A DNA stretch of 64,000 bases from Micropterix aruncella (taxonomy: Eukaryota; Arthropoda; Insecta; Lepidoptera; Micropterigidae). This document shows, in pieces, positions 48,025-62,044 of the stretch (positions within the stretch are counted from its first letter, which is position 1; every line of letters starts with the position of its first letter). The DNA lies in the NCBI GenBank assembly GCA_944548615.1, contig CALYMY010000086.1:1-64000 (forward strand), in the 5' to 3' direction. Under the pieces are notes generated by a model, which did no database searches, was not told the origin of the DNA, and worked only from the letters and a program-made list of their open reading frames with translations. The position numbers and the translations under genes were made by a program.

Positions 48025-49240
48025 GCTTCATTTTGAACATAGAAATTGTTATGAAAAAATCACATTTTTCGAAATAAATCGAGATAGAGTAAACCTACCG
48101 CGTTGCGGACTTTGGAGAGATCGACACCCCGCTTAAGCTCTACAAAATGGCATTTTTGAAATTTTGACATTTTGAAAATTTTTATATAGAATTTCATTTT
48201 AAACATAGAAATTATAATGAAAAAATCACATTTTTCGAAAAAGATCGTGATAGAGTAAACCTATAGCGTTACGGCGTTCGGACAGAACGACGGCCTTGGT
48301 ATTCTCTTCGAAATGGCATTTTCGAAATTTTGACATTTTGAAATTTTTTATATAAACTTTCATTTTGAACATAGAAATTGTTATGAATAAATGACATTTT
48401 TCAAAAAAGACCGTGATAGAGTAAATTAAACGCGTTACGGTGTTCCGGCAGAACGAAGGCCTTTGAAATCTCTACGAAATGGCATTTTCGAAATTTTGAC
48501 ATTTTGAAATTTTTTATACAAACTTTCATTTTGAACATAGAAATTGTTATGAATAAATGTCATTTTTCGAAAAAGACCGTGATAGAGTAAATCAAACGCG
48601 TTACGGTGTTCGGACAGAACGAAGGCCTTTGAAAACTCTACGAAATGGCATTTTCGAAATTTTGACATTTTGAAATATTTTATATAAACTTTCATTTTGA
48701 ACATAGAAATTGTTATGAAAAAATCACATTTTTCACAAAAGAACGAGATAGAGTAAATAAAACGCGTTACGGTGTTTGGACAGAACGAAGGCCTTTGAAA
48801 TCTCTACGAAATGGCATTTTCGAAATTTTGACATTTTGAAATTTTTTATATAAACTTTCATTTTGAACATAGAAATTGTTATGAATAAATGTCATTTTTC
48901 GAAAAAGACCGTGATAGAGTAAATAAAACGCGTTACGGTGTTCGGACAGAACGAAGGCCTTTGAAATCTCTACGAAATGGCATTTTCGAAATTTTGACAT
49001 TTTGAAATTTTTTATACAAACTTTCATTTTGGACATAGAAATTGTTATGAATAAATGTCATTTTTCGAAAAAGACCGTGATAGAGTAAATCAAACGCGTT
49101 ACGTTGTTCGGGCAGAACGAAGGCCTTTGAAATCTCTACGAAATGGCATTTTCGAAATTTTGACATTTTGAAATTTTTTATATAAACTTTCATTTTGAAC
49201 ATAGAAATTGTTATGAAAAAATCACATTTTTCGAAATAAA
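48025..49240. repeat. B satellite block, unit 12
   Basis: Seven monomers in standard order. Confidence 0.95.
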
Positions 49241-49960
49241 TTGGCTCCCGACGTTTGAGGGCTATTTCGCTAAAAGGCATCAATTATAGTCCTCCCTGTT
49301 TATTATTATCTAATAGAGTTTTGCTTTGCGCATCTAACGCTTCTTTTAATTTTCAAATCTGATTAATATTAACGGAATTATAGACGATTTAATATCTGTA
49401 TAGGTATATTGATTTATCGATTTAACGGTTTTGTTTCCATAGTAACGAGCTCGGGCGGTGGCCCGACTCGCAATAGAATATTTATCGATTTAACGATTTC
49501 TGTTTCTATGGTAACTTCAGCCCTCGTCATACTTGCAAAAGTTTATTTATCGATTTTACGATTTTTGTTTTCAATAGTAGCGATCCGAGCCAAGGGAGTT
49601 TTAGTATTTTTCCCGCGGCTTCGTTTAATAAATTAAATATTATATTCTTTATTTTATCATATACACACAAGCGAGGTGTCAAAAGATAGGGTTTTAGAAC
49701 GCTTTTCATTTCATTGCTTCTGCTTTTTATCTCGTCTTCTTCTTCTTCTTTAATTACTTTTCAATACTATTTAATCTGTGCTTTTTCATTTTCATTTTCA
49801 GTGCCTTTGATCAACGAGAAGAGACAATATGGAGACCACAGAAATAGAAGTGCCGTTTCGGAATTTCGAAGAAATACCGGAACGAGCCAGAGATATTGCC
49901 CGCGAGGCGTTAAACGAATTAAAAGGAGTAAACAACCTACGGAAAGAGGTACGTGACAAG
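49241..49960 (+). repeat. C segment, unit 12
   Basis: X-box dyads at 49433-49446 and 49502-49515. AAATATTAT haplotype, between two AAATTTTAT units. Confidence 0.93.
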
Positions 49961-49999
49961 GACGAGGGAACTCCTCAACGGTCAACCGTAGAGACGTGA
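49829..49999 (+). CDS. 56-codon candidate-exon ORF, unit 12
   Basis: Acceptor ends at 49801, donor GT at 49949. Same protein as the reference copy. Confidence 0.4.
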   Translation: METTEIEVPFRNFEEIPERARDIAREALNELKGVNNLRKEVRDKDEGTPQRSTVET

Positions 50000-51636
50000 A
50001 ATTTGGTATAGGCATTCCATTATGATGGCAATTACTAAGTTCCACCATGACATGGCTGCTGCACCCAGGGTTGGCTCCCGACGAGGGAACTCCTCAACGG
50101 TCAACCCTAGAGACGTGAAATTTGTTATAGCCATTCCATTATGATGGCAATTACTAAGTTCCACCATGACATGGCTGCTGCACCCAGGGTTGGCTCCCGA
50201 CGAGGGAACTCCTCAACGGTCAACCGTAGAGACGTGAAATTTGGTATAGGCATTCCATTATGATGGCAATTTCTAAGTTCCACCATGACATCGCTGCTGC
50301 ACCCAGGGTTGGCTCCCGACGAGGAAACTCCTCAACGGTCAACCGTAGAGACGTGAAATTTGGTATAGGCATTCCATTATGATGGCAATTTCTAAGTTCC
50401 ACCATGACATCGCTGCTGCACCCAGGGTTGGCTCCCGACGAGGAAACTCCTCAACGGTCAACCGTAGAGACGTGAAATTTGGTATAGGCATTCCATTATG
50501 ATGGCAATTTCTAAGTTCCACCATGACATCGCTGCTGCACCCAGGGTTGGCTCCCGACGAGGAAACTCCTCAACGGTCAACCGTAGAGACGTGAAATTTG
50601 GTATAGGCATTCCATTATGATGGCAATTACTAAGTTCCACCATGACATGGCTGCTGCATCCAGGGTTGGCTCCCGACGAGGGAACTCCTCAACGGTCAAC
50701 CGTAGAGACGTGAAATTTGGTATAGGCATTCCATTATGATGGCAATTACTAAGTTCCACCATGACATGGCTGCTGCACCCAGGGTTGGCTCCCGACGAGG
50801 GAACTCCTCAACGGTCAACCGTAGAGACGTGAAATTTGGTATAGGCATTCCATTATGATGGCAATTTCTAAGTTCCACCATGACATCGCTGCTGCACCCA
50901 GGGTTGGCTCCCGACGAGGAAACTCCTCAACGGTCAACCGTAGAGACGTGAAATTTGGTATAGGCATTCCATTATGATGGCAATTACTAAGTTCCACCAT
51001 GACATGGCTGCTGCATCCAGGGTTGGCTCCCGACGAGGGAACTCCTCAACGGTCAACCGTAGAGACGTGAAATTTGGTATAGGCATTCCATTATGATGGC
51101 AATTACTAAGTTCCACCATGACATGGCTGCTGCACCCAGGGTTGGCTCCCGACGAGGGAACTCCTCAACGGTCAACCGTAGAGACGTGAAATTTGGTATA
51201 GGCATTCCATTATGATGGCAATTTCTAAGTTCCACCATGACATGGCTGCTGCACCCAGGGTTGGCTCCCGACGAGGGAACTCCTCAACGGTCAACCGTAG
51301 AGACGTGAAATTTGGTATAGGCATTCCATTATTATGGCAATTTCTAAGTTCCACCATGACATCGCTGCTGCACCCAGGGTTGGCTCCCGACGAGGAAACT
51401 CCTCAACGGTCAACCGTAGAGACGTGAAATTTGGTATAGGCATTCCATTATGATGGCAATTACTAAGTTCCACCATGACATGGCTGCTGCACCCAGGGTT
51501 GGCTCCCGACGAGGGAACTCCTCAACGGTCAACCGTAGAGACGTGAAATTTGGTATAGGCATTCCATTATGATGGCAATTACTAAGTTCCACCATGACAT
51601 GGCTGCTGCACCCAGGGTTGGCTCCCGACGAGGGAA
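49961..51636. repeat. A satellite array, unit 13
   Basis: 14 monomers in the standard order, with almost no private changes. Confidence 0.97.
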
Positions 51637-53018
51637 GCTTCATTTTGAACATAGAAATTGTTATGAAAAAATCACATTTTTCGAAATAAATCGAGATAGA
51701 GTAAACCTACCGCGTTGCGGACTTTGGAGAGATCGACACCCCGCTTAAGCTCTACAAAATGGCATTTTTGAAATTTTGACATTTTGAAAATTTTTATATA
51801 GAATTTCATTTTAAACATAGAAATTATAATGAAAAAATCACATTTTTCGAAAAAGATCGTGATAGAGTAAACCTATAGCGTTACGGCGTTCGGACAGAAC
51901 GACGGCCTTGGTATTCTCTTCGAAATGGCATTTTCGAAATTTTGACATTTTGAAATTTTTTATATAAACTTTCATTTTGAACATAGAAATTGTTATGAAT
52001 AAATGACATTTTTCAAAAAAGACCGTGATAGAGTAAATTAAACGCGTTACGGTGTTCCGGCAGAACGAAGGCCTTTGAAATCTCTACGAAATGGCATTTT
52101 CGAAATTTTGACATTTTGAAATTTTTTATACAAACTTTCATTTTGAACATAGAAATTGTTATGAATAAATGTCATTTTTCGAAAAAGACCGTGATAGAGT
52201 AAATCAAACGCGTTACGGTGTTCGGACAGAACGAAGGCCTTTGAAATCTCTACGAAATGGCATTTTCGAAATTTTGACATTTTGAAATTTTTTATACAAA
52301 CTTTCATTTTGGACATAGAAATTGTTATGAATAAATGTCATTTTTCGAAAAAGACCGTGATAGAGTAAATCAAACGCGTTACGTTGTTCGGGCAGAACGA
52401 AGGCCTTTGAAATCTCTACGAAATGGCATTTTCGAAATTTTGACATTTTGAAATTTTTTATATAAACTTTCATTTTGAACATAGAAATTGTTATGAAAAA
52501 ATCACATTTTTCACAAAAGAACGAGATAGAGTAAATAAAACGCGTTACGGTGTTTGGACAGAACGAAGGCCTTTGAAATCTCTACGAAATGGCATTTTCG
52601 AAATTTTGACATTTTGAAATTTTTTATATAAACTTTCATTTTGAACGTAGAAATTGTTATGAATAAATGTCATTTTTCGAAAAAGACCGTGATAGAGTAA
52701 ATAAAACGCGTTACGGTGTTCGGACAGAACGAAGGCCTTTGAAATCTCTACGAAATGGCATTTTCGAAATTTTGACATTTTGAAATTTTTTATACAAACT
52801 TTCATTTTGGACATAGAAATTGTTATGAATAAATGTCATTTTTCGAAAAAGACCGTGATAGAGTAAATCAAACGCGTTACGTTGTTCGGGCAGAACGAAG
52901 GCCTTTGAAATCTCTACGAAATGGCATTTTCGAAATTTTGACATTTTGAAATTTTTTATATAAACTTTCATTTTGAACATAGAAATTGTTATGAAAAAAT
53001 CACATTTTTCGAAATAAA
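51637..53018. repeat. B satellite block, unit 13: eight rearranged monomers
   Basis: Order m1 m2 m3, an m4/m6 hybrid (GTTCGGACAG with ATTTTGGACATAG), m7, m5, m6, m7: a duplication with its exchange point inside monomers. One copy has TTTTGAACGTAG. Confidence 0.92.
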
Positions 53019-53738
53019 TTGGCTCCCGACTTTTGAGGGCTATTTCGCTAAAAGGCATCAATTATAGTCCTCCCTGTTTATTATTATCTAATAGAGTTTT
53101 GCTTTGCGCATCTAACGCTTCTTTAAATTTTCAAATCTGATTAATATTAACGGAATTATAGACGATTTAATATCTGTATAGGTATATTGATTTATCGATT
53201 TAACGGTTTTGTTTCCATAGTAACGAGCTCGGGCGGTGGCCCGACTCGCAATAGAATATTTATCGATTTAACGATTTCTGTTTCTATGGTAACTTCAGCC
53301 CTCGTCATACTTGCAAAAGTTTATTTATCGATTTTACGATTTTTGTTTTCAATAGTAGCGATCCGAGCCAAGGGAGTTTTAGTATTTTTCCCGCGGCTTC
53401 GTTTAATAAATTAAATTTTATATTCTTTATTTTATCATATACACACAAGCGAGGTGTCAAAAGATAGGGTTTTAGAACGCTTTTCATTTCATTGCTTCTG
53501 CTTTTTATCTCGTCTTCTTCTTCTTCTTTAATTACTTTTCAATACTATTTAATCTGTGCTTTTTCATTTTCATTTTCAGTGCCTTTGATCAACGAGAAGA
53601 GACAATATGGAGACCACAGAAATAGAAGTGCCGTTTCGGAATTTCGAAGAAATACCGGAACGAGCCAGAGATATTGCCCGCGAGGCGTTAAACGAATTAA
53701 AAGGAGTAAACAACCTACGGAAAGAGGTACGTGACAAG
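53019..53738 (+). repeat. C segment, unit 13
   Basis: X-box dyads at 53211-53224 and 53280-53293. The boundary reads CCCGACTTTT where the other units have CCCGACGTTT. AAATTTTAT haplotype. Confidence 0.93.
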
Positions 53739-53777
53739 GACGAGGGAACTCCTCAACGGTCAACCGTAGAGACGTGA
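53607..53777 (+). CDS. 56-codon candidate-exon ORF, unit 13
   Basis: Acceptor ends at 53579, donor GT at 53727. Same protein as the reference copy. Confidence 0.4.
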   Translation: METTEIEVPFRNFEEIPERARDIAREALNELKGVNNLRKEVRDKDEGTPQRSTVET

Positions 53778-55057
53778 AATTTGGTATAGGCATTCCATTA
53801 TGATGGCAATTACTAAGTTCCACCATGACATGGCTGCTGCACCCAGGGTTGGCTCCCGACGAGGGAACTCCTCAACGGTCAACCCTAGAGACGTGAAATT
53901 TGTTATAGCCATTCCATTATGATGGCAATTACTAAGTTCCACCATGACATGGCTGCTGCACCCAGGGTTGGCTCCCGACGAGGGAACTCCTCAACGGTCA
54001 ACCGTAGAGACGTGAAATTTGGTATAGGCATTCCATTATGATGGCAATTTCTAAGTTCCACCATGACATCGCTGCTGCACCCAGGGTTGGCTCCCGACGA
54101 GGAAACTCCTTAACGGTCAACCGTAGAGACGTGAAATTTGGTATAGGCATTCCATTATGATGGCAATTTCTAAGTTCCACCATGACATCGCTGCTGCACC
54201 CAGGGTTGGCTCCCGACGAGGAAACTCCTCAACGGTCAACCGTAGAGACGTGAAATTTGGTATAGGCATTCCATTATGATGGCAATTTCTAAGTTCCACC
54301 ATGACATCGCTGCTGCACCCAGGGTTGGCTCCCGACGAGGAAACTCCTCAACGGTCAACCGTAGAGACGTGAAATTTGGTATAGGCATTCCATTATGATG
54401 GCAATTACTAAGTTCCTCCATGACATGGCTGCTGCATCCAGGGTTGGCTCCCGACGAGGGAACTCCTCAACGGTCAACCGTAGAGACGTGAAATTTGGTA
54501 TAGGCATTCCACTGTGATGGCAATTACTAAGTTCCACCATGACATGGCTGCTGCACCCAGGGTTGGCTCCCGACGAGGGAACTCCTCAACGGTCAACCGT
54601 AGAGACGTGAAATTTGGTATAGGCATTCCATTATGATGGCAATTTGTAAGTTCCACCATGATATGGCTGCTGCACCCAGGGTTGGCTCCCGACGAGGGAA
54701 CTCCTCAACGGTCAACCGTAGAGACGTGAAATTTGGTATAGGCATTCCATTATTATGGCAATTTCTAAGTTCCACCATGACATCGCTGCTGCACCCAGGG
54801 TTGGCTCCCGACGAGGAAACTCCTCAACGGTCAACCGTAGAGACGTGAAATTTGGTATAGGCATTCCATTATGATGGCAATTACTAAGTTCCACCATGAC
54901 ATGGCTGCTGCACCCAGGGTTGGCTCCCGACGAGGGAACTCCTCAACGGTCAACCGTAGAGACGTGAAATTTGGTATAGGCATTCCATTATGATGGCAAT
55001 TACTAAGTTCCACCATGACATGGCTGCTGCACCCAGGGTTGGCTCCCGACGAGGGAA
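53739..55057. repeat. A satellite array, unit 14: 11 monomers
   Basis: 11 x 119 with the same missing a-b-c triplet as unit 11, but with different private changes (TTCCTCCATG, CCACTGTGATGG, CATGATATGG). The most substituted A array here. Confidence 0.97.
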
Positions 55058-56273
55058 GCTTCATTTTGAACATAGAAATTGTTATGAAAAAATCACATTT
55101 TTCGAAATAAATCGAGATAGAGTAAACCTACCGCGTTGCGGACTTTGGAGAGATCGACACCCCGCTTAAGCTCTACAAAATGGCATTTTTGAAATTTTGA
55201 CATTTTGAAAATTTTTATATAGAATTTCATTTTAAACATAGAAATTATAATGAAAAAATCACATTTTTCGAAAAAGATCGTGATAGAGTAAACCTATAGC
55301 GTTACGGCGTTCGGACAGAACGACGGCCTTGGTATTCTCTTCGAAATGGCATTTTCGAAATTTTGACATTTTGAAATTTTTTATATAAACTTTCATTTTG
55401 AACATAGAAATTGTTATGAATAAATGACATTTTTCAAAAAAGACCGTGATAGAGTAAATTAAACGCGTTACGGTGTTCCGGCAGAACGAAGGCCTTTGAA
55501 ATCTCTACGAAATGGCATTTTCGAAATTTTGACATTTTGAAATTTTTTATACAAACTTTCATTTTGAACATAGAAATTGTTATGAATAAATGTCATTTTT
55601 CGAAAAAGACCGTGATAGAGTAAATCAAACGCGTTACGGTGTTCGGACCGAACGAAGGCCTTTGAAAACTCTACGAAATGGCATTTTCGAAATTTTGACA
55701 TTTTGAAATATTTTATATAAACTTTCATTTTGAACATAGAAATTGTTATGAAAAAATCACATTTTTCACAAAAGAACGAGATAGAGTAAATAAAACGCGT
55801 TACGGTGTTTGGACAGAACGAAGGCCTTTGAAATCTCTACGAAATGGCATTTTCGAAATTTTGACATTTTGAAATTTTTTATATAAACTTTCATTTTGAA
55901 CATAGAAATTGTTATGAATAAATGTCATTTTTCGAAAAAGACCGTGATAGAGTAAATAAAACGCGTTACGGTGTTCGGACAGAACGAAGGCCTTTGAAAT
56001 CTCTACGAAATGGCATTTTCGAAATTTTGACATTTTGAAATTTTTTATACAAACTTTCATTTTGGACATAGAAATTGTTATGAATAAATGTCATTTTTCG
56101 AAAAAGACCGTGATAGAGTAAATCAAACGCGTTACGTTGTTCGGGCAGAACGAAGGCCTTTGAAATCTCTACGAAATGGCATTTTCGAAATTTTGACATT
56201 TTGAAATTTTTTATATAAACTTTCATTTTGAACATAGAAATTGTTATGAAAAAATCACATTTTTCGAAATAAA
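55058..56273. repeat. B satellite block, unit 14
   Basis: Seven monomers. m4 has TTCGGACCGAACG, shared only with unit 15. Confidence 0.95.
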
Positions 56274-56993
56274 TTGGCTCCCGACGTTTGAGGGCTATTT
56301 CGCTAAAAGGCATCAATTAAATTCCTCCCTGTTTATTATTATCTAATAGAGATTTGCTTTGCGCATCTAACGCTTCTTTTAATTTTCAAATCTGATTAAT
56401 ATTAACGGAATTATAGACGATTTAATATCTGTATAGGTATATTGATTTATCGATTTAACGGTTTTGTTTCCATAGTAACGAGCTCGGGCGGTGGCCCGAC
56501 TCGCAATAGAATATTTATCGATTTAACGATTTCTGTTTCTATGGTAACTTCAGCCCTCGTCATACTTGCAAAAGTTTATTTATCGATTTTACGATTTTTG
56601 TTTTCAATAGTAGCGATCCGAGCCAAGGGAGTTTTAGTATTTTTCCCGCGGCTTCGTTTAATAAATTAAATATTATATTCTTTATTTTATCATATACACA
56701 CAAGCGAGGTGTCAAAAGATAGGGTTTTAGAACGCTTTTCATTTCATTGCTTCTGCTTTTTATCTCGTCTTCTTCTTCTTCTTTAATTACTTTTCAATAC
56801 TATTTAATCTGTGCTTTTTCATTTTCATTTTCAGTGCCTTTGATCAACGAGAAGAGACAATATGGAGACCACAGAAATAGAAGTGCCGTTTCGGAATTTC
56901 GAAGAAATACCGGAACGAGCCAGAGATATTGCCCGCGAGGCGTTAAACGAATTAAAAGGAGTAAACAACCTACGGAAAGAGGTACGTGACAAG
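56274..56993 (+). repeat. C segment, unit 14
   Basis: X-box dyads at 56466-56479 and 56535-56548. AATTAAATTCCTCC and AGAGATTTG are shared only with unit 15. AAATATTAT haplotype. Confidence 0.93.
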
Positions 56994-57032
56994 GACGAGG
57001 GAACTCCTCAACGGTCAACCGTAGAGACGTGA
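56862..57032 (+). CDS. 56-codon candidate-exon ORF, unit 14
   Basis: Acceptor ends at 56834, donor GT at 56982. Same protein as the reference copy. Confidence 0.4.
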   Translation: METTEIEVPFRNFEEIPERARDIAREALNELKGVNNLRKEVRDKDEGTPQRSTVET

Positions 57033-58550
57033 AATTTGGTATAGGCATTCCATTATGATGGCAATTACTAAGTTCCACCATGACATGGCTGCTGCACCCA
57101 GGGTTGGCTCCCGACGAGGGAACTCCTCAACGGTCAACCCTAGAGACGTGAAATTTGTTATAGCCATTCCATTATGATGGCAATTACTAAGTTCCACCAT
57201 GACATGGCTGCTGCACCCAGGGTTGGCTCCCGACGAGGGAACTCCTCAACCGTCAACCGTAGAGACGTGAAATTTGGTATAGGCATTCCATTATGATGGC
57301 AATTTCTAAGTTCCACCATGACATCGCTGCTGCACCCAGGGTTGGCTCCCGACGAGGGAACTCCTCAACGGTCAACCGTAGAGACGTGAAATTTGGTATA
57401 GGCATTCCATTATGATGACAATTACTAAGTTCCACCATGACATGGCTGCTGCACCCAGGGTTGGCTCCCGACGAGGGAACTCCTCAACGGTCAACCGTAG
57501 AGACGTGAAATTTGGTATAGGCATTCCATTATGATGGCAATTTCTAAGTTCCACCATGACATCGCTGCTGCACTCAGGGTTGGCTCCCGACGAGGAAACT
57601 CCTCAACGGTCAACCGTAGAGACGTGAAATTTGGTATAGGCATTCCATTATGATGGCAATTTCTAAGTTCCACCATGACATCGCTGCTGCACCCAGGGTT
57701 TGCTCCCGACGAGGAAACTCCTCAACGGTCAACCGTAGAGACGTGAAATTTGGTATAGGCATTCCATTATGATGGCAATTTCTAAGTTCCACCATGACAT
57801 CGCTGCTGCACCCAGGGTTGGCTCCCGACGAGGAAACTCCTCAACGGTCAACCGTAGAGACGTGAAATTTGGTATAGGCATTCCATTATGATGGCAATTA
57901 CTAAGTTCCACCATGACATGGCTGCTGCATCCAGGGTTGGCTCCCGACGAGGGAACTCCTCAACGGTCAACCGTAGAGACGTGAAATTTGGTATAGGCAT
58001 TCCATTATGATGGCAATTACTAAGTTCCACCATGACATGGCTGCTGCACCCAGGGTTGGCTCCCGACGAGGGAACTCCTCAACGGTCAACCGTAGAGACG
58101 TGAAATTTGGTATAGGCATTCCATTATGATGGCAATTTGTAAGTTCCACCATGACATGGCTGCTGCACCCAGGGTTGGCTCCCGACGAGGGAACTCCTCA
58201 ACGGTCAACCGTAGAGACGTGAAATTTGGTATAGGCATTCCATTATTATGGCAATTTCTAAGTTCCACCATGACATCGCTGCTGCACCCAGGGTTGGCTC
58301 CCGACGAGGAAACTCCTCAACGGTCAACCGTAGAGACGTGAAATTTGGTATAGGCATTCCATTATGATGGCAATTACTAAGTTCCACCATGACATGGCTG
58401 CTGCACCCAGGGTTGGCTCCCGACGAGGGAACTCCTCAACGGTCAACCGTAGAGACGTGAAATTTGGTATAGGCATTCCATTATGATGGCAATTACTAAG
58501 TTCCACCATGACATGGCTGCTGCACCCAGGGTTGGCTCCCGACGAGGGAA
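56994..58550. repeat. A satellite array, unit 15: 13 monomers
   Basis: 13 x 119. CAACCGTCAACCG, GCACTCAGGG and GGTTTGCTCC are rare variants repeated in unit 16 at offset 3493-3494. The first of them abolishes the ACGGT-CA-ACCGT dyad in that monomer. Confidence 0.97.
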
Positions 58551-59767
58551 GCTTCATTTTGAACATAGAAATTGTTATGAAAAAATCACATTTTTCGAAA
58601 TAAATCGAGATACAGTAAACCTACCGCGTTGCGGACTTTGGAGAGATCGACACCCCGCTTAAGCTCTACAAAATGGCATTTTTGAAATTTTGACATTTTG
58701 AAAATTTTTATATAGAATTTCATTTTAAACATAGAAATTATAATGAAAAAATCACATTTTTCGAAAAAGATCGTGATAGAGTAAACCTATAGCGTTACGG
58801 CGTTCGGACAGAACGACGGCCTTGGTATTCTCTTCGAAATGGCATTTTCGAAATTTTGACATTTTGAAATTTTTTATATAAACTTTCATTTTGAACATAG
58901 AAATTGTTATGAATAAATGACATTTTTCAAAAAAGACCGTGATAGAGTAAATTAAACGCGTTACGGTGTTCCGGCAGAACGAAGGCCTTTGAAATCTCTA
59001 CGAAATGGCATTTTCGAAATTTTGACATTTTGAAATTTTTTATACAAACTTTCATTTTGAACATAGAAATTGTTATGAATAAATGTCATTTTTCGAAAAA
59101 GACCGTGATAGAGTAAATCAAACGCGTTACGGTGTTCGGACCGAACGAAGGCCTTTGAAAACTCTACGAAATGGCATTTTCGAAATTTTGACATTTTGAA
59201 ATATTTTATATAAACTTTCATTTTGAACATAGAAATTGTTATGAAAAAATCACATTTTTCACAAAAGAACGAGATAGAGTAAATAAAACGCGTTACGGTG
59301 TTTGGACAGAACGAAGGCCTTTGAAATCTCTACGAAATGGCATTTTCGAAATTTTGACATTTTGAAATTTTTTATATAAACTTTCATTTTGAACATAGAA
59401 ATTGTTATGAATAAATGTCATTTTTCGAAAAAGACCGTGATAGAGTAAATAAAACGCGTTACGGTGTTCGGACAGAACGAAGGCCTTTGAAATCTCTACG
59501 AAATGGCATTTTCGAAATTTTGACATTTTGAAATTTTTTATACAAACTTTCATTTTGGACATAGAAATTGTTATGAATAAATGTCATTTTTCGAAAAAGA
59601 CCGTGATAGAGTAAATCAAACGCGTTACGTTGTTCGGGCAGAACGAAGGCCTTTGAAATCTCTACGAAATGGCATTTTCGAAATTTTGACATTTTGAAAT
59701 TTTTTTATATAAACTTTCATTTTGAACATAGAAATTGTTATGAAAAAATCACATTTTTCGAAATAAA
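58551..59767. repeat. B satellite block, unit 15
   Basis: Seven monomers plus one extra T (run at about 59700). m1 has GAGATACAG, shared only with unit 16; m4 has TTCGGACCG, shared only with unit 14. Confidence 0.95.
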
Positions 59768-60487
59768 TTGGCTCCCGACGTTTGAGGGCTATTTCGCTAA
59801 AAGGCATCAATTAAATTCCTCCCTGTTTATTATTATCTAATAGAGATTTGCTTTGCGCATCTAACGCTTCTTTTAATTTTCAAATCTGATTAATATTAAC
59901 GGAATTATAGACGATTTAATATCTGTATAGGTATATTGATTTATCGATTTAACGGTTTTGTTTCCATAGTAACGAGCTCGGGCGGTGGCCCGACTCGCAA
60001 TAGAATATTTATCGATTTAACGATTTCTGTTTCTATGGTAACTTCAGCCCTCGTCATACTTGCAAAAGTTTATTTATCGATTTTACGATTTTTGTTTTCA
60101 ATAGTAGCGATCCGAGCCAAGGGAGTTTTAGTATTTTTCCCGCGGCTTCGTTTAATAAATTAAATATTATATTCTTTATTTTATCATATACACACAAGCG
60201 AGGTGTCAAAAGATAGGGTTTTAGAACGCTTTTCATTTCATTGCTTCTGCTTTTTATCTCGTCTTCTTCTTCTTCTTTTTTTACTTTTCAATACTATTTA
60301 ATCTGTGCTTTTTCATTTTCATTTTCAGTGCCTTTGATCAACGAGAAGAGACAATATGGAGACCACAGAAATAGAAGTGCCGTTTCGGAATTTCGAAGAA
60401 ATACCGGAACGAGCCAGAGATATTGCCCGCGAGGCGTTAAACGAATTAAAAGGAGTAAACAACCTACGGAAAGAGGTACGTGACAAG
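59768..60487 (+). repeat. C segment, unit 15
   Basis: X-box dyads at 59960-59973 and 60029-60042. Has the unit-14 variants on the left and TTCTTTTTTTACTTTT, shared with unit 16, in the pyrimidine tract. Confidence 0.93.
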
Positions 60488-60526
60488 GACGAGGGAACTC
60501 CTCAACGGTCAACCGTAGAGACGTGA
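60356..60526 (+). CDS. 56-codon candidate-exon ORF, unit 15
   Basis: Acceptor ends at 60328, donor GT at 60476. Same protein; the pyrimidine tract upstream is T-richer than in units 1-14. Confidence 0.4.
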   Translation: METTEIEVPFRNFEEIPERARDIAREALNELKGVNNLRKEVRDKDEGTPQRSTVET

Positions 60527-62044
60527 AATTTGGTATAGGCATTCCATTATGATGGCAATTACTAAGTTCCACCATGACATGGCTGCTGCACCCAGGGTTG
60601 GCTCCCGACGAGGGAACTCCTCAACGGTCAACCCTAGAGACGTGAAATTTGTTATAGCCATTCCATTATGATGGCAATTACTAAGTTCCACCATGACATG
60701 GCTGCTGCACCCAGGGTTGGCTCCCGACGAGGGAACTCCTCAACCGTCAACCGTAGAGACGTGAAATTTGGTATAGGCATTCCATTATGATGGCAATTTC
60801 TAAGTTCCACCATGACATCGCTGCTGCACCCAGGGTTGGCTCCCGACGAGGGAACTCCTCAACGGTCAACCGTAGAGACGTGAAATTTGGTATAGGCATT
60901 CCATTATGATGACAATTACTAAGTTCCACCATGACATGGCTGCTGCACCCAGGGTTGGCTCCCGACGAGGGAACTCCTCAACGGTCAACCGTAGAGACGT
61001 GAAATTTGGTATAGGCATTCCATTATGATGGCAATTTCTAAGTTCCACCATGACATCGCTGCTGCACTCAGGGTTGGCTCCCGACGAGGAAACTCCTCAA
61101 CGGTCAACCGTAGAGACGTGAAATTTGGTATAGGCATTCCATTATGATGGCAATTTCTAAGTTCCACCATGACATCGCTGCTGCACCCAGGGTTTGCTCC
61201 CGACGAGGAAACTCCTCAACGGTCAACCGTAGAGACGTGAAATTTGGTATAGGCATTCAATTATGATGGCAATTTCTAAGTTCCACCATGACATCGCTGC
61301 TGCACCCAGGGTTGGCTCCCGACGAGGAAACTCCTCAACGGTCAACCGTAGAGACGTGAAATTTGGTATAGGCATTCCATTATGATGGCAATTACTAAGT
61401 TCCACCATGACATGGCTGCTGCATCCAGGGTTGGCTCCCGACGAGGGAACTCCTCAACGGTCAACCGTAGAGACGTGAAATTTGGTATAGGCATTCCATT
61501 ATGATGGCAATTACTAAGTTCCACCATGACATGGCTGCTGCACCCAGGGTTGGCTCCCGACGAGGGAACTCCTCAACGGTCAACCGTAGAGACGTGAAAT
61601 TTGGTATAGGCATTCCATTATGATGGCAATTTGTAAGTTCCACCATGACATGGCTGCTGCACCCAGGGTTGGCTCCCGACGAGGGAACTCCTCAACGGTC
61701 AACCGTAGAGACGTGAAATTTGGTATAGGCATTCCATTATTATGGCAATTTCTAAGTTCCACCATGACATCGCTGCTGCACCCAGGGTTGGCTCCCGACG
61801 AGGAAACTCCTCAACGGTCAACCGTAGAGACGTGAAATTTGGTATAGGCATTCCATTATGATGGCAATTACTAAGTTCCACCATGACATGGCTGCTGCAC
61901 CCAGGGTTGGCTCCCGACGAGGGAACTCCTCAACGGTCAACCGTAGAGACGTGAAATTTGGTATAGGCATTCCATTATGATGGCAATTACTAAGTTCCAC
62001 CATGACATGGCTGCTGCACCCAGGGTTGGCTCCCGACGAGGGAA
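60488..62044. repeat. A satellite array, unit 16: 13 monomers
   Basis: 13 x 119, a close duplicate of the unit-15 array. Private GGCATTCAATTATG at about 61255. Confidence 0.97.
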